Shown here in pieces: positions 54,769-64,000 of a stretch of DNA of 64,000 nt. How positions within the stretch are numbered: position 1 is the first letter of the stretch; each line of letters begins with the position of its first letter. The DNA lies in NCBI GenBank assembly GCA_013368375.1, contig JAACJP010000031.1, forward strand, positions 434,001-498,000, in the 5' to 3' direction. The stretch comes from Tricholomella constricta (lineage: Eukaryota > Basidiomycota > Agaricomycetes > Agaricales > Lyophyllaceae). The notes below the pieces were generated by a model. It had not been told where the DNA came from. It was given only the letters and a program-made list of their open reading frames with translations, and did no database searches. Made by a program: the position numbers and the translations under genes.

Positions 54769-54959
54769 TGTAAGGGTGGGTTGTAGACTTAAGGTTCACA
54801 CCAGACTAAACACGACCGCGTATTGGATTGTGTGTAGTAGTGGTGTATATAAGTCTAAAGATTATATAATCCAGAGGCGCTGTCTATATAGAGCCAGCGC
54901 CTTTAGAAATAAACAAAGACAAACAACGATTGCTACCTTATTCGGTAACGCCCGTTACA
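54769..54959 (-). repeat. 3' LTR of element G (191 bp)
   Basis: Plus strand TGTAAGGGTG ... CGCCCGTTACA, with TG...CA ends. Contains an 8-bp-stem inverted repeat AGGCGCTG/CAGCGCCT (54874-54881, 54895-54902). Followed by the purine tract (minus strand AAAGGGGGAGAG). Confidence 0.8.
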
Positions 54960-55139
54960 CTCTCCCCCTTTAGATTGAGCCCCAGGCTCAATCTACTCCC
55001 AATTCCGTTGTTTGGATAGTAGACTTGTTGAAGTCCACTATCGTGCATTCAATAGTTATAGACATATAAATTTTTTATATCTATATATATATTTTTTTTT
55101 TTTTTGTGGGCGGTACGATGGTACCGCCCGCGGCGCTGC
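54960..55139. other. Non-coding 3' region of G with hairpin and poly-T
   Basis: Polypurine tract on the minus strand at 54960-54971. Next to it is a perfect 10-bp-stem, 3-base-loop hairpin AGATTGAGCC-CCA-GGCTCAATCT (54972-54994). A run of 14 T lies at 55092-55105 after an AT-rich stretch. Confidence 0.8.
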
Positions 55140-57436
55140 TCATGCCGCTCCCTCCACCTCGCCGTCCTCCAATCCCGACGCTGCTCGCCCTGAAGCCGAG
55201 CCGTCCATGGGATCGTCGGGCATGTCGCCATCGCCCCCCGGTGTCTGGTCACTGGGTCCCCCCGCCTCTACGGGTGGTCCCATACTCGTACTGCCCACCT
55301 CAGCCCCGAGACCTGGTATGGGCGCCGTTGCCGCCGCCGTTGCTGATGCCCCAGGAGTCGTCGCTGATCCCGATGGTCCTGCGCCGGACCCCGAAGGTCC
55401 TGCTCCGGACGACCCATAGTCCAGGGCCGCCCGTACACCTGCCGTCAGCTGGTGTTCCACCGTCAGTGGCGTTCTCGTCATGACCACCGGCCCTCCGGTC
55501 GATGGTCCTGCTATTGCGGGCGTCGACATTGTCGATGCTCCGCTCAGGCCAGCTACTGGCCCGATGTTGTAGTGACGTGGTGGTGGATACCACCACGTCG
55601 GCTCTCCCGGCAGCGTCGCCTGTGTCCAGTCATTCTGGGTCGCAGCGTAGGTGGTCATCCGTGTAAACACGGCACTGGCCTCGGGGTCTTCAGTGTGGGC
55701 GCCCCGGTAATCCTGGAGCCACTCCACCCCGAATGGCTGAGCATCAACGAATCGTTCGACGCTCACTCCTTGCTGAGCAAAAAATGTGGCAATGTCCTCC
55801 ATCGTGACATTGTCAAGTGGTTGCGAAAACCGCTCGACCGTCTCTACCTCTGCAATGCTCCTGCCGAGCGATTGCAGCATGTTGCGGTACAAGTTGATGG
55901 TACCCATCAACTCACATGCTAGTTGGAGGAATCGATGTTGATTCCTCGATGATGAGACGTCAGTCACGCGCTTCGGTGTGCGCGGCATGACAATATTCAT
56001 TCCCCGGATATGCATCAAAGACACTCCTCCGGGTACTACCACCGTCCCCGGATACTGGGGTCGGCCGTTGTTTACTATGCTCGCCCGATTTCGGTACAAC
56101 CATGCTGCCCAGTTCACTGCTGGGTCTCCGTAATTTGGGTTCGGAACCTTCACAGGTTTCGGCCCTTTGCCTACGGCGTACTTCGCCGTCACGGCAGCCT
56201 GTTTTGCCTTCGCCCAAGTAGGGAGTCGCCATTGTGTCATTGCCGACCGCATCACATCCGTGCGGTTGGCGTCTGCAATCTGCTGGCAGACTGCAACGAA
56301 TGTCTTCATTTGTTGCAATGCAAACTCATTGCCGGGGATATTAGCTGCGGCTATCCAAGCCTCCAGCTCTCCCGCTGATACGGGCATCCCCGTGCCTCCC
56401 GCAGGCATCCCCATCCTCGGAGGCGGCAATCCCATCCGCTCGTTCTCGGCGGCGCGTTGCGCTTTCCGACCGAATCGGAGCGTGTGGTCGACGGCGCTCA
56501 GGTGAGCCCCGCCGGGGAGTCGAACATGGTCTACCGACCCCAACGGGTTCTGATAGTTAACCGGTGCCGCCCTACGAATGGCCGGCATTGTTGTCTGCGC
56601 CCCAACGGGCGCTGACACTCCATACGCTTCGACTGGGGTCGGGAACGATCCCCTGTCGATATCCATATAGTCGCCCTGACTCGAGTCATACTCGTCGTCT
56701 TCTACCGGCCTCATCGCCGGCAGTTGGCTCGCTGGAGACAGCCTCGACGATGTCGGTCCTGCCTCATACGACGCGGTAGTTCCACTGTCATCGTTGCGGG
56801 AGCGCTTTCGCTTCCCGCCCTCCTCTTCCTTGTCGCGGGCCTCCAGCTGCCCGCGCACATCTTTTAACTCGTCCACGCGATCATTGTACTGATCGCGCAG
56901 CTCATCGTAATTGCCGCACAAGCGCCGATAGTCGATGTCGAGGGATCGCAACCTGTTCCGCAGGTCGTCCCTCTCAAGCTTAAGAGCCGCTAAATCAGCG
57001 CCCTTAAGATATTCCTTCTGCTTGCGGTGGGCCTTATGCAGACCCTCCGCCTCCGTAATCGAATCCATCAGCATATGCGCCGCGTACCCTGTACACGTCG
57101 CACACCCTCTCGGGTGGCTGACCAGGTTGACCTGCTCGTTGTAGGTCCACCTCAGCTCGCTGGTGCTCGCTGCTTGCTCCTAGACCGTGAACGTTCTCGT
57201 TCACGGCCACTGCCACTTTCACGTTGCGGTGACACTTATCTGCCGCCGCTGTCCCGGTCTCGAGACCGCGGATGCCCTCTTGCCTGGGATCGCGATCGAT
57301 GCCGATCGCGTTCCCTCTCCCTCCTTGTTTCCCTGGGGCGGAATTCTCTTCCACCCCGCACGCTCTCATTGCTTTCTGGACCACCCATTGGGTGATCCAG
57401 CCTATCTGGTCGGTCGTCGTGCGGTGGTCGCTCCAT
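55140..57436 (-). CDS. Extra ORF of element G in the env position (unknown function; 644-residue intact part)
   Basis: Unrecognised. The undamaged frame runs from ATG 57074 to the TAG at 55140 (644 residues). Readable coding sequence extends upstream: an Arg/Ser-rich frame starts at ATG 57436, only 61 bases after the pol stop (MERPPHDDRPDRLDHPMGG, RERERDRHRSRS). It meets a TAA near 57240 and then changes frame near 57144, before ELRWTYNEQVNLV and a CATC motif that lead straight into ATG 57074. So an original ORF of roughly 760 residues now carries one stop and one frameshift. Parts: RS-rich N-terminus, C-x2-C, a probable coiled coil (LERDDLRNRLRSLDIDYRRL), KRKRSR basic signal, a folded-looking middle (about 230-480) and a Gly/Ser/Pro tail with SGAGPSGSGAGPSGS. 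No signal peptide or membrane helix, so not a classical envelope. Confidence 0.65.
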
Positions 57437-57497
57437 CGTGGTGATGGTGCTGAAGAAAATTCAACACGTCACACTTTCGTGTTTGTGACTTCTCGGC

Positions 57498-58092
57498 TTA
57501 TGCCGGTTTTTTCTTCCCGTCCCGTGATCTCCTCAATCCCGTGACGGCGCCCCCGCGTCCTGTCTGCTTTTGTGCTGCGCTCCGCGCTCCCGTTCGGGCA
57601 CGCGCCGTTATTGTAGCCCTGCGGGGAAGGACTTTCCAGTCCTTGACCCCAATAAACTCGAGGTAGCTGTCCAGTGCCTCGAGTTCCTCGCATGTGCTGA
57701 GCGGCTCCCATGTAGAGTCGCCCATCGTCCATTTAACGAGGAAGGACACCTCCTTCCCGTTCCACTGATGTCCGACTATTTCGTCGACATAGTATTCCGC
57801 CTCCTCCGGGGCCCCGAAGTCGTAAGCCTCCGGTGTCGCTCTGTTCGGAAACAGTGCATCGTCGTTCGCTTGATGCGGGCGCAATCTTGATATATGAAAC
57901 TGCGGATGTATCCGTCGTTTCTTCAGTGCTTCCGGCAACTCCAATACATAGTTGGATGTCTCCGGAAATGCCTCGAGGACCCGATACGGGCCCACATATT
58001 TCGGCAACAACTTACCTGCCCTTCCCGAGGGCAAGGATAAGTTGTCTGTTGATAAGTAGACGAGGTCGTCTTTACTTATCGTTGGGTCAGCG
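57498..58092 (-). CDS. pol: Element G pol, C-terminal end: integrase tail and chromodomain (partial)
   Basis: Open from the insertion point of E. KDDLVYLSTDNLSLPSGR and LLPKYVGPYRVLEAFPETS are the conserved integrase C-terminal (GPY/F) motif. HPQFHISRLRPH follows, then a chromodomain (EYYVDEIVGHQWNGKEVSFL, TWEPLSTCEELEALDSYLEF), then a basic tail. The upstream integrase core is beyond the window. Pol stops at 57498, unlike A and B where it ends at the polypurine tract. Confidence 0.85.
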
Positions 58093-58313
58093 TGTAAGGG
58101 CGCTTACTATCTTATCGACTAATCTGATCTAATCGTATCTTATCGACACGATTATGCTATTGTTTGGCAACACCTTCCGGTGTTGCCTATTTAATCCTTT
58201 ACATTACATAATTAAAGAGTAGACCTTGTACACCTATACGTAGCAATCGACAGACTTGTCAAGCTTACGTCTAGCGTGCACAGCAAGGTCCCCAATCTTG
58301 TAACTCCGTTACA
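58093..58313 (+). repeat. 5' LTR of element E (221 bp)
   Basis: TGTAAGGGCG ... CCGTTACA. It carries a perfect hairpin GGCAACACC-TTCC-GGTGTTGCC (58166-58187) that is preserved in the H LTR. About 10% of bases differ from H. Confidence 0.82.
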
Positions 58314-58421
58314 TTTTTTTAAGCTACCTTGCTTTCTATTGCTGCGTACCCACGACATTATGCAGAACCACATTCCATTTAGAACACCCATCATCAAAAG
58401 AACCCACGAGACCCAGACCCG
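58314..58421 (+). other. Leader of element E between LTR and gag
   Basis: Begins with a T run, then AAGCTACCTTGC. The same leader follows the H LTR (63583-63691). No site beginning TGG adjoins the LTR, so the primer is unclear. Confidence 0.5.
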
Positions 58422-60488
58422 ATGACACCAACTCCCACATCCGGAAAGAGCCGAACTCCGGTCTTCGAGGATGCGCTCGCAGCGCATCCTCCATCACAAC
58501 TTCCACTGCAACCAGTGGAAGTCGGATCAGTCGCTGGTGGACAAAGTCCACCAGCGCAGAATACACTAGGATTAGAATCGGAGGAACCTTGGCCGATAGC
58601 AAGCACCAATGTGCCGGGGAGCTTGGCCGACGAATTGGCCAGGTCATATCGATCTGGCCCCACGGCAGGAAGCAGATGGCCAGACAGCCGTCTGTCAAGT
58701 AGAGCGTTCGGGGCGTCCACCCTGAGCATAGTCAAGATGGAGTCGGACGAAGACGACTTGTCCGACCCCGAGGCCAATGAAGAAGAAGCCAGCGATAGGG
58801 AATTGCTGGCGCTAAAAGTGAAGCAATTCTGGGACACCACCGATGTTGTTAGCGAACATCGACGAAGACGACTAGAGGAACGAGCGGATAGGCTCATTCT
58901 ACGATCAACCGGAGCACAGTCCGTTGGAGAAATGGTCGTACAGGAGTATGCCGACCGATACTTGGAAGCGCTGTCCGTAGTAGTTACGGAATACAGGAAG
59001 AAGTACCCTAAGGGAACTTCGAATTCAGCAGTCAGCTCGATCGCTGGGACTCCTATACCTAAGAAAGCTCCGCTCAACAAAGGAAAAGGTCGTTGGGATG
59101 ACCTTTTCACCCCGCAAGCAGTGGCCTCGGGATCGAACCAGCCTCTTGATGAGGCTGCTATGGCAGTATCTGCGCTGCATCAAGCGCGCCAGTTAGGAGA
59201 ATTTGACGACGATTATCGTCGTCGGGCCGCGGCAGCGAAACGTGAAAGAATGACTCGCGAAGAGCACCTTGCGCAACCACAAGGTTCCCGATGGGCCCCT
59301 GTTAGTGAGTCTACATTAGACCCACCCACTGAGCGTAAGGACACGAATTCGCAACTAGCTGGCACTGAAAGCGTGCCAGCTATTCAAGTACCTCCGGAGG
59401 CTAAGGATGGCCGTGTTCCATTGGCGAAAGAGTGGAACAACCGGATCGCTTACCAGCGTCTGAGAAATGCTGATCTATCACGGAGCAAGTTCACGAATTA
59501 TGACGACCAAGGAGTCGTCTTTGAAGGACATATGCCTGTGGATGAGATGGCGAGGCAATGGACCTCGCAAACTCAAGGTTCGGATGGTGGGTTAGTAACT
59601 GGATTGGAAGCCGTCGAAAAGAATAATTCGACGGCGATAGCTAACGGTCGTCGAGACATGCGGGTTCGAATAAGTGAACCCGCGGAATATGCGCAGCCTC
59701 GAGTTCAGACTTGAGGCTATTCAATGCCTGCTCCGATCCGCCGGAGTCAATCAATTGCGGATGGAATACATGCTGCCGGAGAGCAGCATAAAACTAAGAT
59801 GCATGAGCGATTGCATCAATTAATGCACGAGCGTTTGTCGGTACGACTGTCGCTTCCGGACGGGATGAAATCTCGGCGTGCGGACTCAAAGTCCGTAGGC
59901 ACTTATAGTGGAAGTGCAAAGTTCGGCGACCTTGAAGAATGGCTGTCGAGCCTCGTCGTGATGCTGGCAGTGAGCCAGTTTGGAGGAGAAGAACGCGACC
60001 AAGAGCGCGTTCTGATAACATCCGAGTTTCTCGATGGCGAAGCTCGAAAGTGGTATAATCACCACGTTATACATGTGAACCGCGAGAAGCAGTTCTGGAT
60101 GTTTGAAGACGTCGTACTTGGATTGTATGACCGGTTCGTGCTACCCTCAACCATGCAAGATGCTCGTAACGACTTTAATGCCGTTACTTACTCGGCGAGC
60201 AAAGGAATACAAGGTTTATATGATGAACTTGTGGACCATGCCATGAATATGGCAGCAAGAACGGACGATTGGATGTTCCTGGAGAAATTCCTCAAGACAC
60301 TTCCGCGTGAGATGCGGAAGGCATTATTCGATGACGGGCTATCACCCGAAATCAACACGGCCCAAGAGTTCCTAGCGGTGGGCTTAGCACACCAAGCCAC
60401 CCAGAAGACGGCTGATTACTTTGAGCGGAACATAACCGCTCAGCGAAGTCAACCGAGTCAACCGCGGAAACCAGATGGGGGCGAGTAA
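58422..60488 (+). pseudogene. gag: Element E gag, with one in-frame stop
   Basis: The first block (58422-59714, 430 residues) has an acidic N-terminus and charged helices (FWDTTDVVSEHRRRRLEERA, DDDYRRRAAAAKRERMTREE). A single TGA at 59712-59714 separates it from a second block in the same phase (to 60488) with the capsid-type gag domain (FGDLEEWLSSLVVMLAVSQF, FLDGEARKWYNHHV, LYDRFVLPSTMQDARNDF). Probably one protein of about 688 residues, of which the stop is a later mutation. Confidence 0.82.
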
Positions 60489-62410
60489 ACACCCCACAAA
60501 ACAATTTCAACAGGACTCGACGTGTGTTTGGCGCACTTAATGAAAAACCATACGCCAAGCTAGCGTATCAGGATCAACCGGGACGTGGAGAGCAAAAGCC
60601 CCACGTCGAGAAACCAGCGATGAAGACGGGAGATCGTCCGCGTTACGATCAGACCAAAAACCACGATCATCACAACCACCCCCCGGGGGAAGTGTGCTTT
60701 AATTGTGGGAAACTAGGGCATTTTGCAAAAGATTGCAAACAGCCCAAGAAACAGCGAGCGTTCCTACGGGCCGCACGTACAGCGGCACCTGACGCAGCAA
60801 GTGAGGCGGACGACGAAGATACTTCTCCCGAGGACCCGGACGGACGAGACAATGGACGCCCTGAGACCGACGCGGACAATGAAGACGAAGGCGATGAGTT
60901 CGTAGATATGGAGGTCTACGAAAATGAATACTATGCTCGGGACGATGAGACCGAGCATATGTTTGCAATGACAGAAGTCATTGCGTCAGAAGAACGCAAT
61001 GATAAACCACCAAGTCGTAAAGTGAAAGTGCGGACGGGTAGGGACAAGATTGCTCGTCCCGTAGTCCCGATAAAGGACAAGGAGTGCCTGGTCACCTACA
61101 TTAATGTAGGTGGACATGAGGCTTGGACCCTCTGGGATTCCGGGAGTACGACTACCGGACTTACACCGTCATTCGCTCAAGTGGCCGATATTCGAGTGTT
61201 TCCGTTGGAGGATCCATTAATCCTCCAGCTCGGAACTAAAGGAAGTCGGGCCACAGTAAATTTTGGCACGACGGTGGAAGCCGTTCTTCCAGGGTTTAAA
61301 GGCAAGGTTTACATGGATCTTGCTAACTTTGATCGATACGACGTGATTATAGGCACGCCGTTTATGCGCGCAAACAACGTCGTGCTGGACTTTAACCGTG
61401 ACGAAGTTGTTGTCAATGGAGTCGCTACACCAGCGACTAAAGTAAAAATGGAGGATACCGATGGCCGAGTTAGACGCCATCGGTCATTGGAGAAACAAAG
61501 AGAATGACTAAAAGTCACAGTAGAAGATGATGATGATCCTGATAACGAGGGTAGGCCGATAAACAGCCTACCAAAGGATCACCCAGCACTTCTATTATCC
61601 GATGAAGAGTTTCAAGAAACTCTTAAGGAGGGGGATAAGCCACCTCCGAAGAAGAGAAAACCCCAACGACAACAGCAGAAGGCACAAAACGAGCCTTCGA
61701 ACGAACGAGCACGGACTCACGAGCCATGCGAAGAATGCCAGCGCGATAATGAAGCGCGTAAGACGAGCGGGGCCGATAAGGATACGGAATCAGAGCTGTA
61801 TACGAATGCGAGTAATCGATCATTTTGGGATAGACCAAATCCACATCCACAATATGAGTGGATGTTCGACCCACGGATGCCGCAAGAATGGAACGCAGTA
61901 ATAGCGTCAATGCGGGCTCATGAAGGAAGAAATGTAGGTACGCGAGGACAAGCGTACCGAAATCCACGGCCTGAGGAAGTATCAGAGCCAACGGAAATGA
62001 ACTTTCCGGTGAATATACAACGGGCTAAACGGCCGTTGTATCGGTTACCAGTGAAGGATGAGAGTGACTTGCTCTCGTAAAACTACGAGCTAGGTTTGAT
62101 GTTAAACCCAGCAATAAAGACACAGCGCACATTCGCGCTGCAAGAACGGTGAACGGAAAAGGTAAGGCACCAAATGGAGGCCTTACCGCGGAAGATTATC
62201 CACGACTTCGCCAGCAATGGCATGACGAATTCGAAGATATGGTGGGTGGTACGAAACAACAGCTACCACCCTGGCGGGAAGTCAATCACGAGATTACTCT
62301 CGTCGACGATGAGAAACAGTACCAGTACCACGCGCCGAGGTGCCCAATGTCCCTTCGCGAGGAATTCTACGCGAAGGTCAATCGGTATACAGATTCTAAA
62401 TGGTAAGAGC
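60476..62410 (+). pseudogene. pol: Element E zinc knuckle, protease and linker, with nonsense changes
   Basis: The frame lies at -1 relative to gag and overlaps its end at a run of five G (60477-60481). There is a zinc knuckle CFNCGKLGHFAKDC, an acidic linker, then an aspartic protease with LWDSGSTTTG and VIIGTPFMRANNVVLDF. Further on the frame meets TGA at 61505, TAA near 62078, TGA near 62150 and TAA near 62404, with coding-like sequence (RFPMSLREEFY-type, NRYTDSKW) continuing past each. D has TGG at the last site, showing it is a mutation. Confidence 0.75.
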
Positions 62411-63361
62411 CTCGTTCGGTAAAGCAAGCAGCGCCGCTGCTATGCATCCCGAAAAAAGACGGCTCCCTGAGAACACCCTTGGACGCACGGCAGCGTAACG
62501 ACAATACGATCAAGGACGTTACGCCCTTGCCAGACCAAGAAATCATTCGCGAGGATGTTGCCAGAGGGAAGATACGATCAAAGATTGACTTAACGGATGC
62601 GTACGAACAAGTACGCATCCTCGAGAAGGACGTACACAAGACCGCCTTTGCAACGATAGCGGGAACATACGTTAGCAACATAATGCAGATCGGGGACTGT
62701 AATGCCCCCGCAACATTTCAACGATTAATGACGTCAATTTTTCGGGACGTCATTGGGAAGTTTATGCATGTATACTTGGACGACATATTCATATTTTCGA
62801 ACTCCATCGAAGAACATGAAGATCATCTTCGAGTAGTGTTCGAACGATTACGCGAACAGTCCCTTTATTTGAAGTGGAAGAAATGCGAACTATATTCGGA
62901 TCGCGTCGATTGCCTTGGTCATATAATCGACGACCAAGGAATTCACCCCGACGCCGATAAATTGGCACGGATTCGCGATTGGAGGATTCCACGGAATTAC
63001 AACGATATACAGCGATTCGTTGGACTGGTTAATTATCTGGGTCAATTCCTCCCAGATATATCCGCGTACACTGGGCCACTAATGGCGATGACCGAGAATG
63101 GGTCGCCATTCTATTGGAGACCAATTCATCAACGATGCTTTGAAATGATAAAGCATATATGTTGCACGACGCCAATTATTCGGCCTATTCAACCGAAGAC
63201 AGACGAACCAATTTGGATTATATGTGACGCCTCCAAGTCAGGCGTCGGTGCGATGTATGGTCAAGGACCTACATGGATCCAAGCTCAGCCGGCTGGATTC
63301 ATGTCCAAAAAATTCACGAATGCACAGCAGAACTACGCTGTGCATGAACTCGAAACCTTAG
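62411..63361 (+). pseudogene. pol: Element E RT and start of RNase H, cut by H
   Basis: An undamaged stretch: DLTDAYEQVRILEKDV, GDCNAPATFQRLM, HVYLDDIFIFSNS (catalytic YLDD), RFVGLVNYLGQFLP, then RNase H ICDASKSGVGAMYGQGP and NYAVHELETL. The following bases are the H LTR. Copy D shows that the protein should continue ...ETLAILEALLKWEDKL. Confidence 0.88.
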
Positions 63362-63582
63362 TGTAAGGACGCACACTATCTTATCTAATCTTGGTTATCT
63401 AATCGTATCTTATCGAGACGATTACGCTATTGTTTGGCAACACCTTCTGGTGTTGCCTATTTAATTCATTACATTAATTAAGTATAAACAACCTTGTACA
63501 CCTATACGTAGCAATCGACAGACTTGTCAAGCTTACGTCTAGTGTGAACAACAAGGTCCCCAAATTCTGTAACCCCGTTACA
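63362..63582 (+). repeat. 5' LTR of element H (221 bp)
   Basis: TGTAAGGACG ... CCGTTACA; same length as the E LTR with scattered differences, and the same central hairpin with one loop change. Confidence 0.85.
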
Positions 63583-63691
63583 TTTTTTTAAGCTACCTTG
63601 CTTTCTATTGCTGCGTACCCACGACGTTACGCAGACCCACATTCCATTTAGAACACCCATCATCAAAAAGAACCAACGAGACCGAGACCCG

Positions 63692-64000
63692 ATGACAACA
63701 ACTCCCACATCCGGAAAGAGCCGAACTCCGGTCCTCGAGGATGCGCTCACAGCGCATCCTCCATCACAACTTCCACTGCAACCAGTGGAAGTTGGATCAG
63801 TCGCTGGTGGACAAAGTTCACCAGCGCAGAATACACTAGGAGTAGAATCGGAGGAACTTTGGCCAATAGCAAGCACCAATGTGCCTGGGAGCTTGGCCGA
63901 CGAATTGGCCAGGTCACATCGACCTGGCCCCACGGCGGGAAGCAGATGGCCAGACAGCCGTCTGTCAAATAGAGCGTTCGGGGCGTCCACCCTGAGCATA
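63692..64000 (+). CDS. gag: Element H gag, N-terminal part (partial)
   Basis: 103 codons to the window end, nearly identical to the E gag N-terminus (PTSGKSRTP, EDALTAHPPSQLPLQPVEVG). No stop so far, so H may be a younger and better preserved copy than E. Confidence 0.85.
   Translation, partial: MTTTPTSGKSRTPVLEDALTAHPPSQLPLQPVEVGSVAGGQSSPAQNTLGVESEELWPIASTNVPGSLADELARSHRPGPTAGSRWPDSRLSNRAFGASTLSI

Larger units (their letters stand above)
54769..58092 (-). mobile_element. Gypsy chromovirus G, inverted, 3' part only, with an extra ORF after pol
   Basis: Read on the minus strand: end of integrase plus chromodomain (58092-57498), extra ORF (about 57436-55140), polypurine tract (54971-54960), 3' LTR (54959-54769). 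The 5' part is cut off at 58092 by the LTR of E and should reappear beyond the E/H nest outside the window. It inserted into D after ...GAGCTAAG; CTAAG is the predicted duplication. Confidence 0.85.
58093..63361 (+). mobile_element. Gypsy element E, 5' two-thirds, interrupted by copy H
   Basis: 5' LTR 58093-58313, leader, gag (two blocks), zinc knuckle plus protease, linker, RT and the beginning of RNase H. At 63361, in the middle of RNase H, the 5' LTR of a related copy H begins. The rest of E should continue after H. The family is the same as D. Several nonsense changes make it non-functional. Confidence 0.88.
63362..64000 (+). mobile_element. Gypsy element H, 5' end only, inserted in E
   Basis: 5' LTR 63362-63582 (221 bp) and the same leader and gag start as E. 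Runs off the window. The five bases before the LTR, CTTAG, should also follow its 3' LTR; this fits the D sequence, where the uninterrupted frame is continuous. Confidence 0.85.

Noticed and set aside
58237..58348. Self-priming in element E (LTR TACGTAGCAAT pairing with ATTGCTGCGTA in the leader, one G-U pair)
   Set aside because: The leader segment lies about 24 bases beyond the LTR, too far for a primer-binding site, and the proposed start lacks a convincing TATA box. Kept apart from the stronger case in B.
63362..63582. Reading this LTR as the 3' LTR of E instead of the 5' LTR of a new copy
   Set aside because: It is followed by the same leader and gag start as the E 5' LTR, lies in the middle of RNase H coding sequence without a polypurine tract, and differs from the E LTR at about one base in ten.

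Overview
The window looks like a gene-poor stretch of a basidiomycete genome, most likely Agaricomycetes. Host genes are split by introns of about 49-64 bases with GT(or GC)...AG ends and CTAAC/CTGAT-like branch points. An F-box protein of the Agaricomycete type is present. The retroelements are fungal chromoviruses (Ty3/gypsy with a chromodomain), one Ty1/copia and one hAT transposon. No tRNA, rRNA or CRISPR was recognised.

Left block (1-18.6 kb) is nested transposons. The window opens inside the pol of gypsy element A (ends at 15406). A is split at 1732/13639 by gypsy element B (1733-13633, inverted, 474-bp LTRs, target duplication GATAC). B is itself split between gag and pol by element C (about 6064-11577), a large inverted-repeat element with no recognisable transposase. 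C is built from 165-bp repeats in two mirror-image arrays around a unique centre. Immediately right of A lies a multi-exon hAT transposase gene (15470-18464).

Middle block (18.6-46 kb) holds the host genes: a homeodomain-like protein (+), an unrecognised 763-residue multi-pass membrane protein (-), an EamA/DMT transporter (+), a class II aldolase-family protein (+), an extended SDR resembling D-erythronate dehydrogenase (+), an F-box protein (+), several low-complexity Ser/Pro-rich proteins, and a PAXBP1/GCFC (Ntr2-like) splicing factor (-). The aldolase and SDR genes sit in tandem and suggest a sugar-acid catabolic pair. Two low-complexity genes (32.8 kb + and 41.4 kb -) share the same N-terminal module.

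Right block (46-64 kb) is a second set of nested elements. A decayed gypsy copy D (about 47.2-54.77 kb) was hit by an intact copia element F (48173-53413, LTRs identical by eye, target duplication AGGTG) and then by an inverted gypsy element G (from 54769). G carries an extra long reading frame between pol and the 3' LTR. G was hit by gypsy element E (from 58093, same family as D), and E by another copy H (from 63362), which runs off the window.

The most unusual items are element C, the extra ORF of G in the env position, and a sequence signature for Tf1-like self-priming in B. Protein calls come from reading motifs by eye; no database search was possible.
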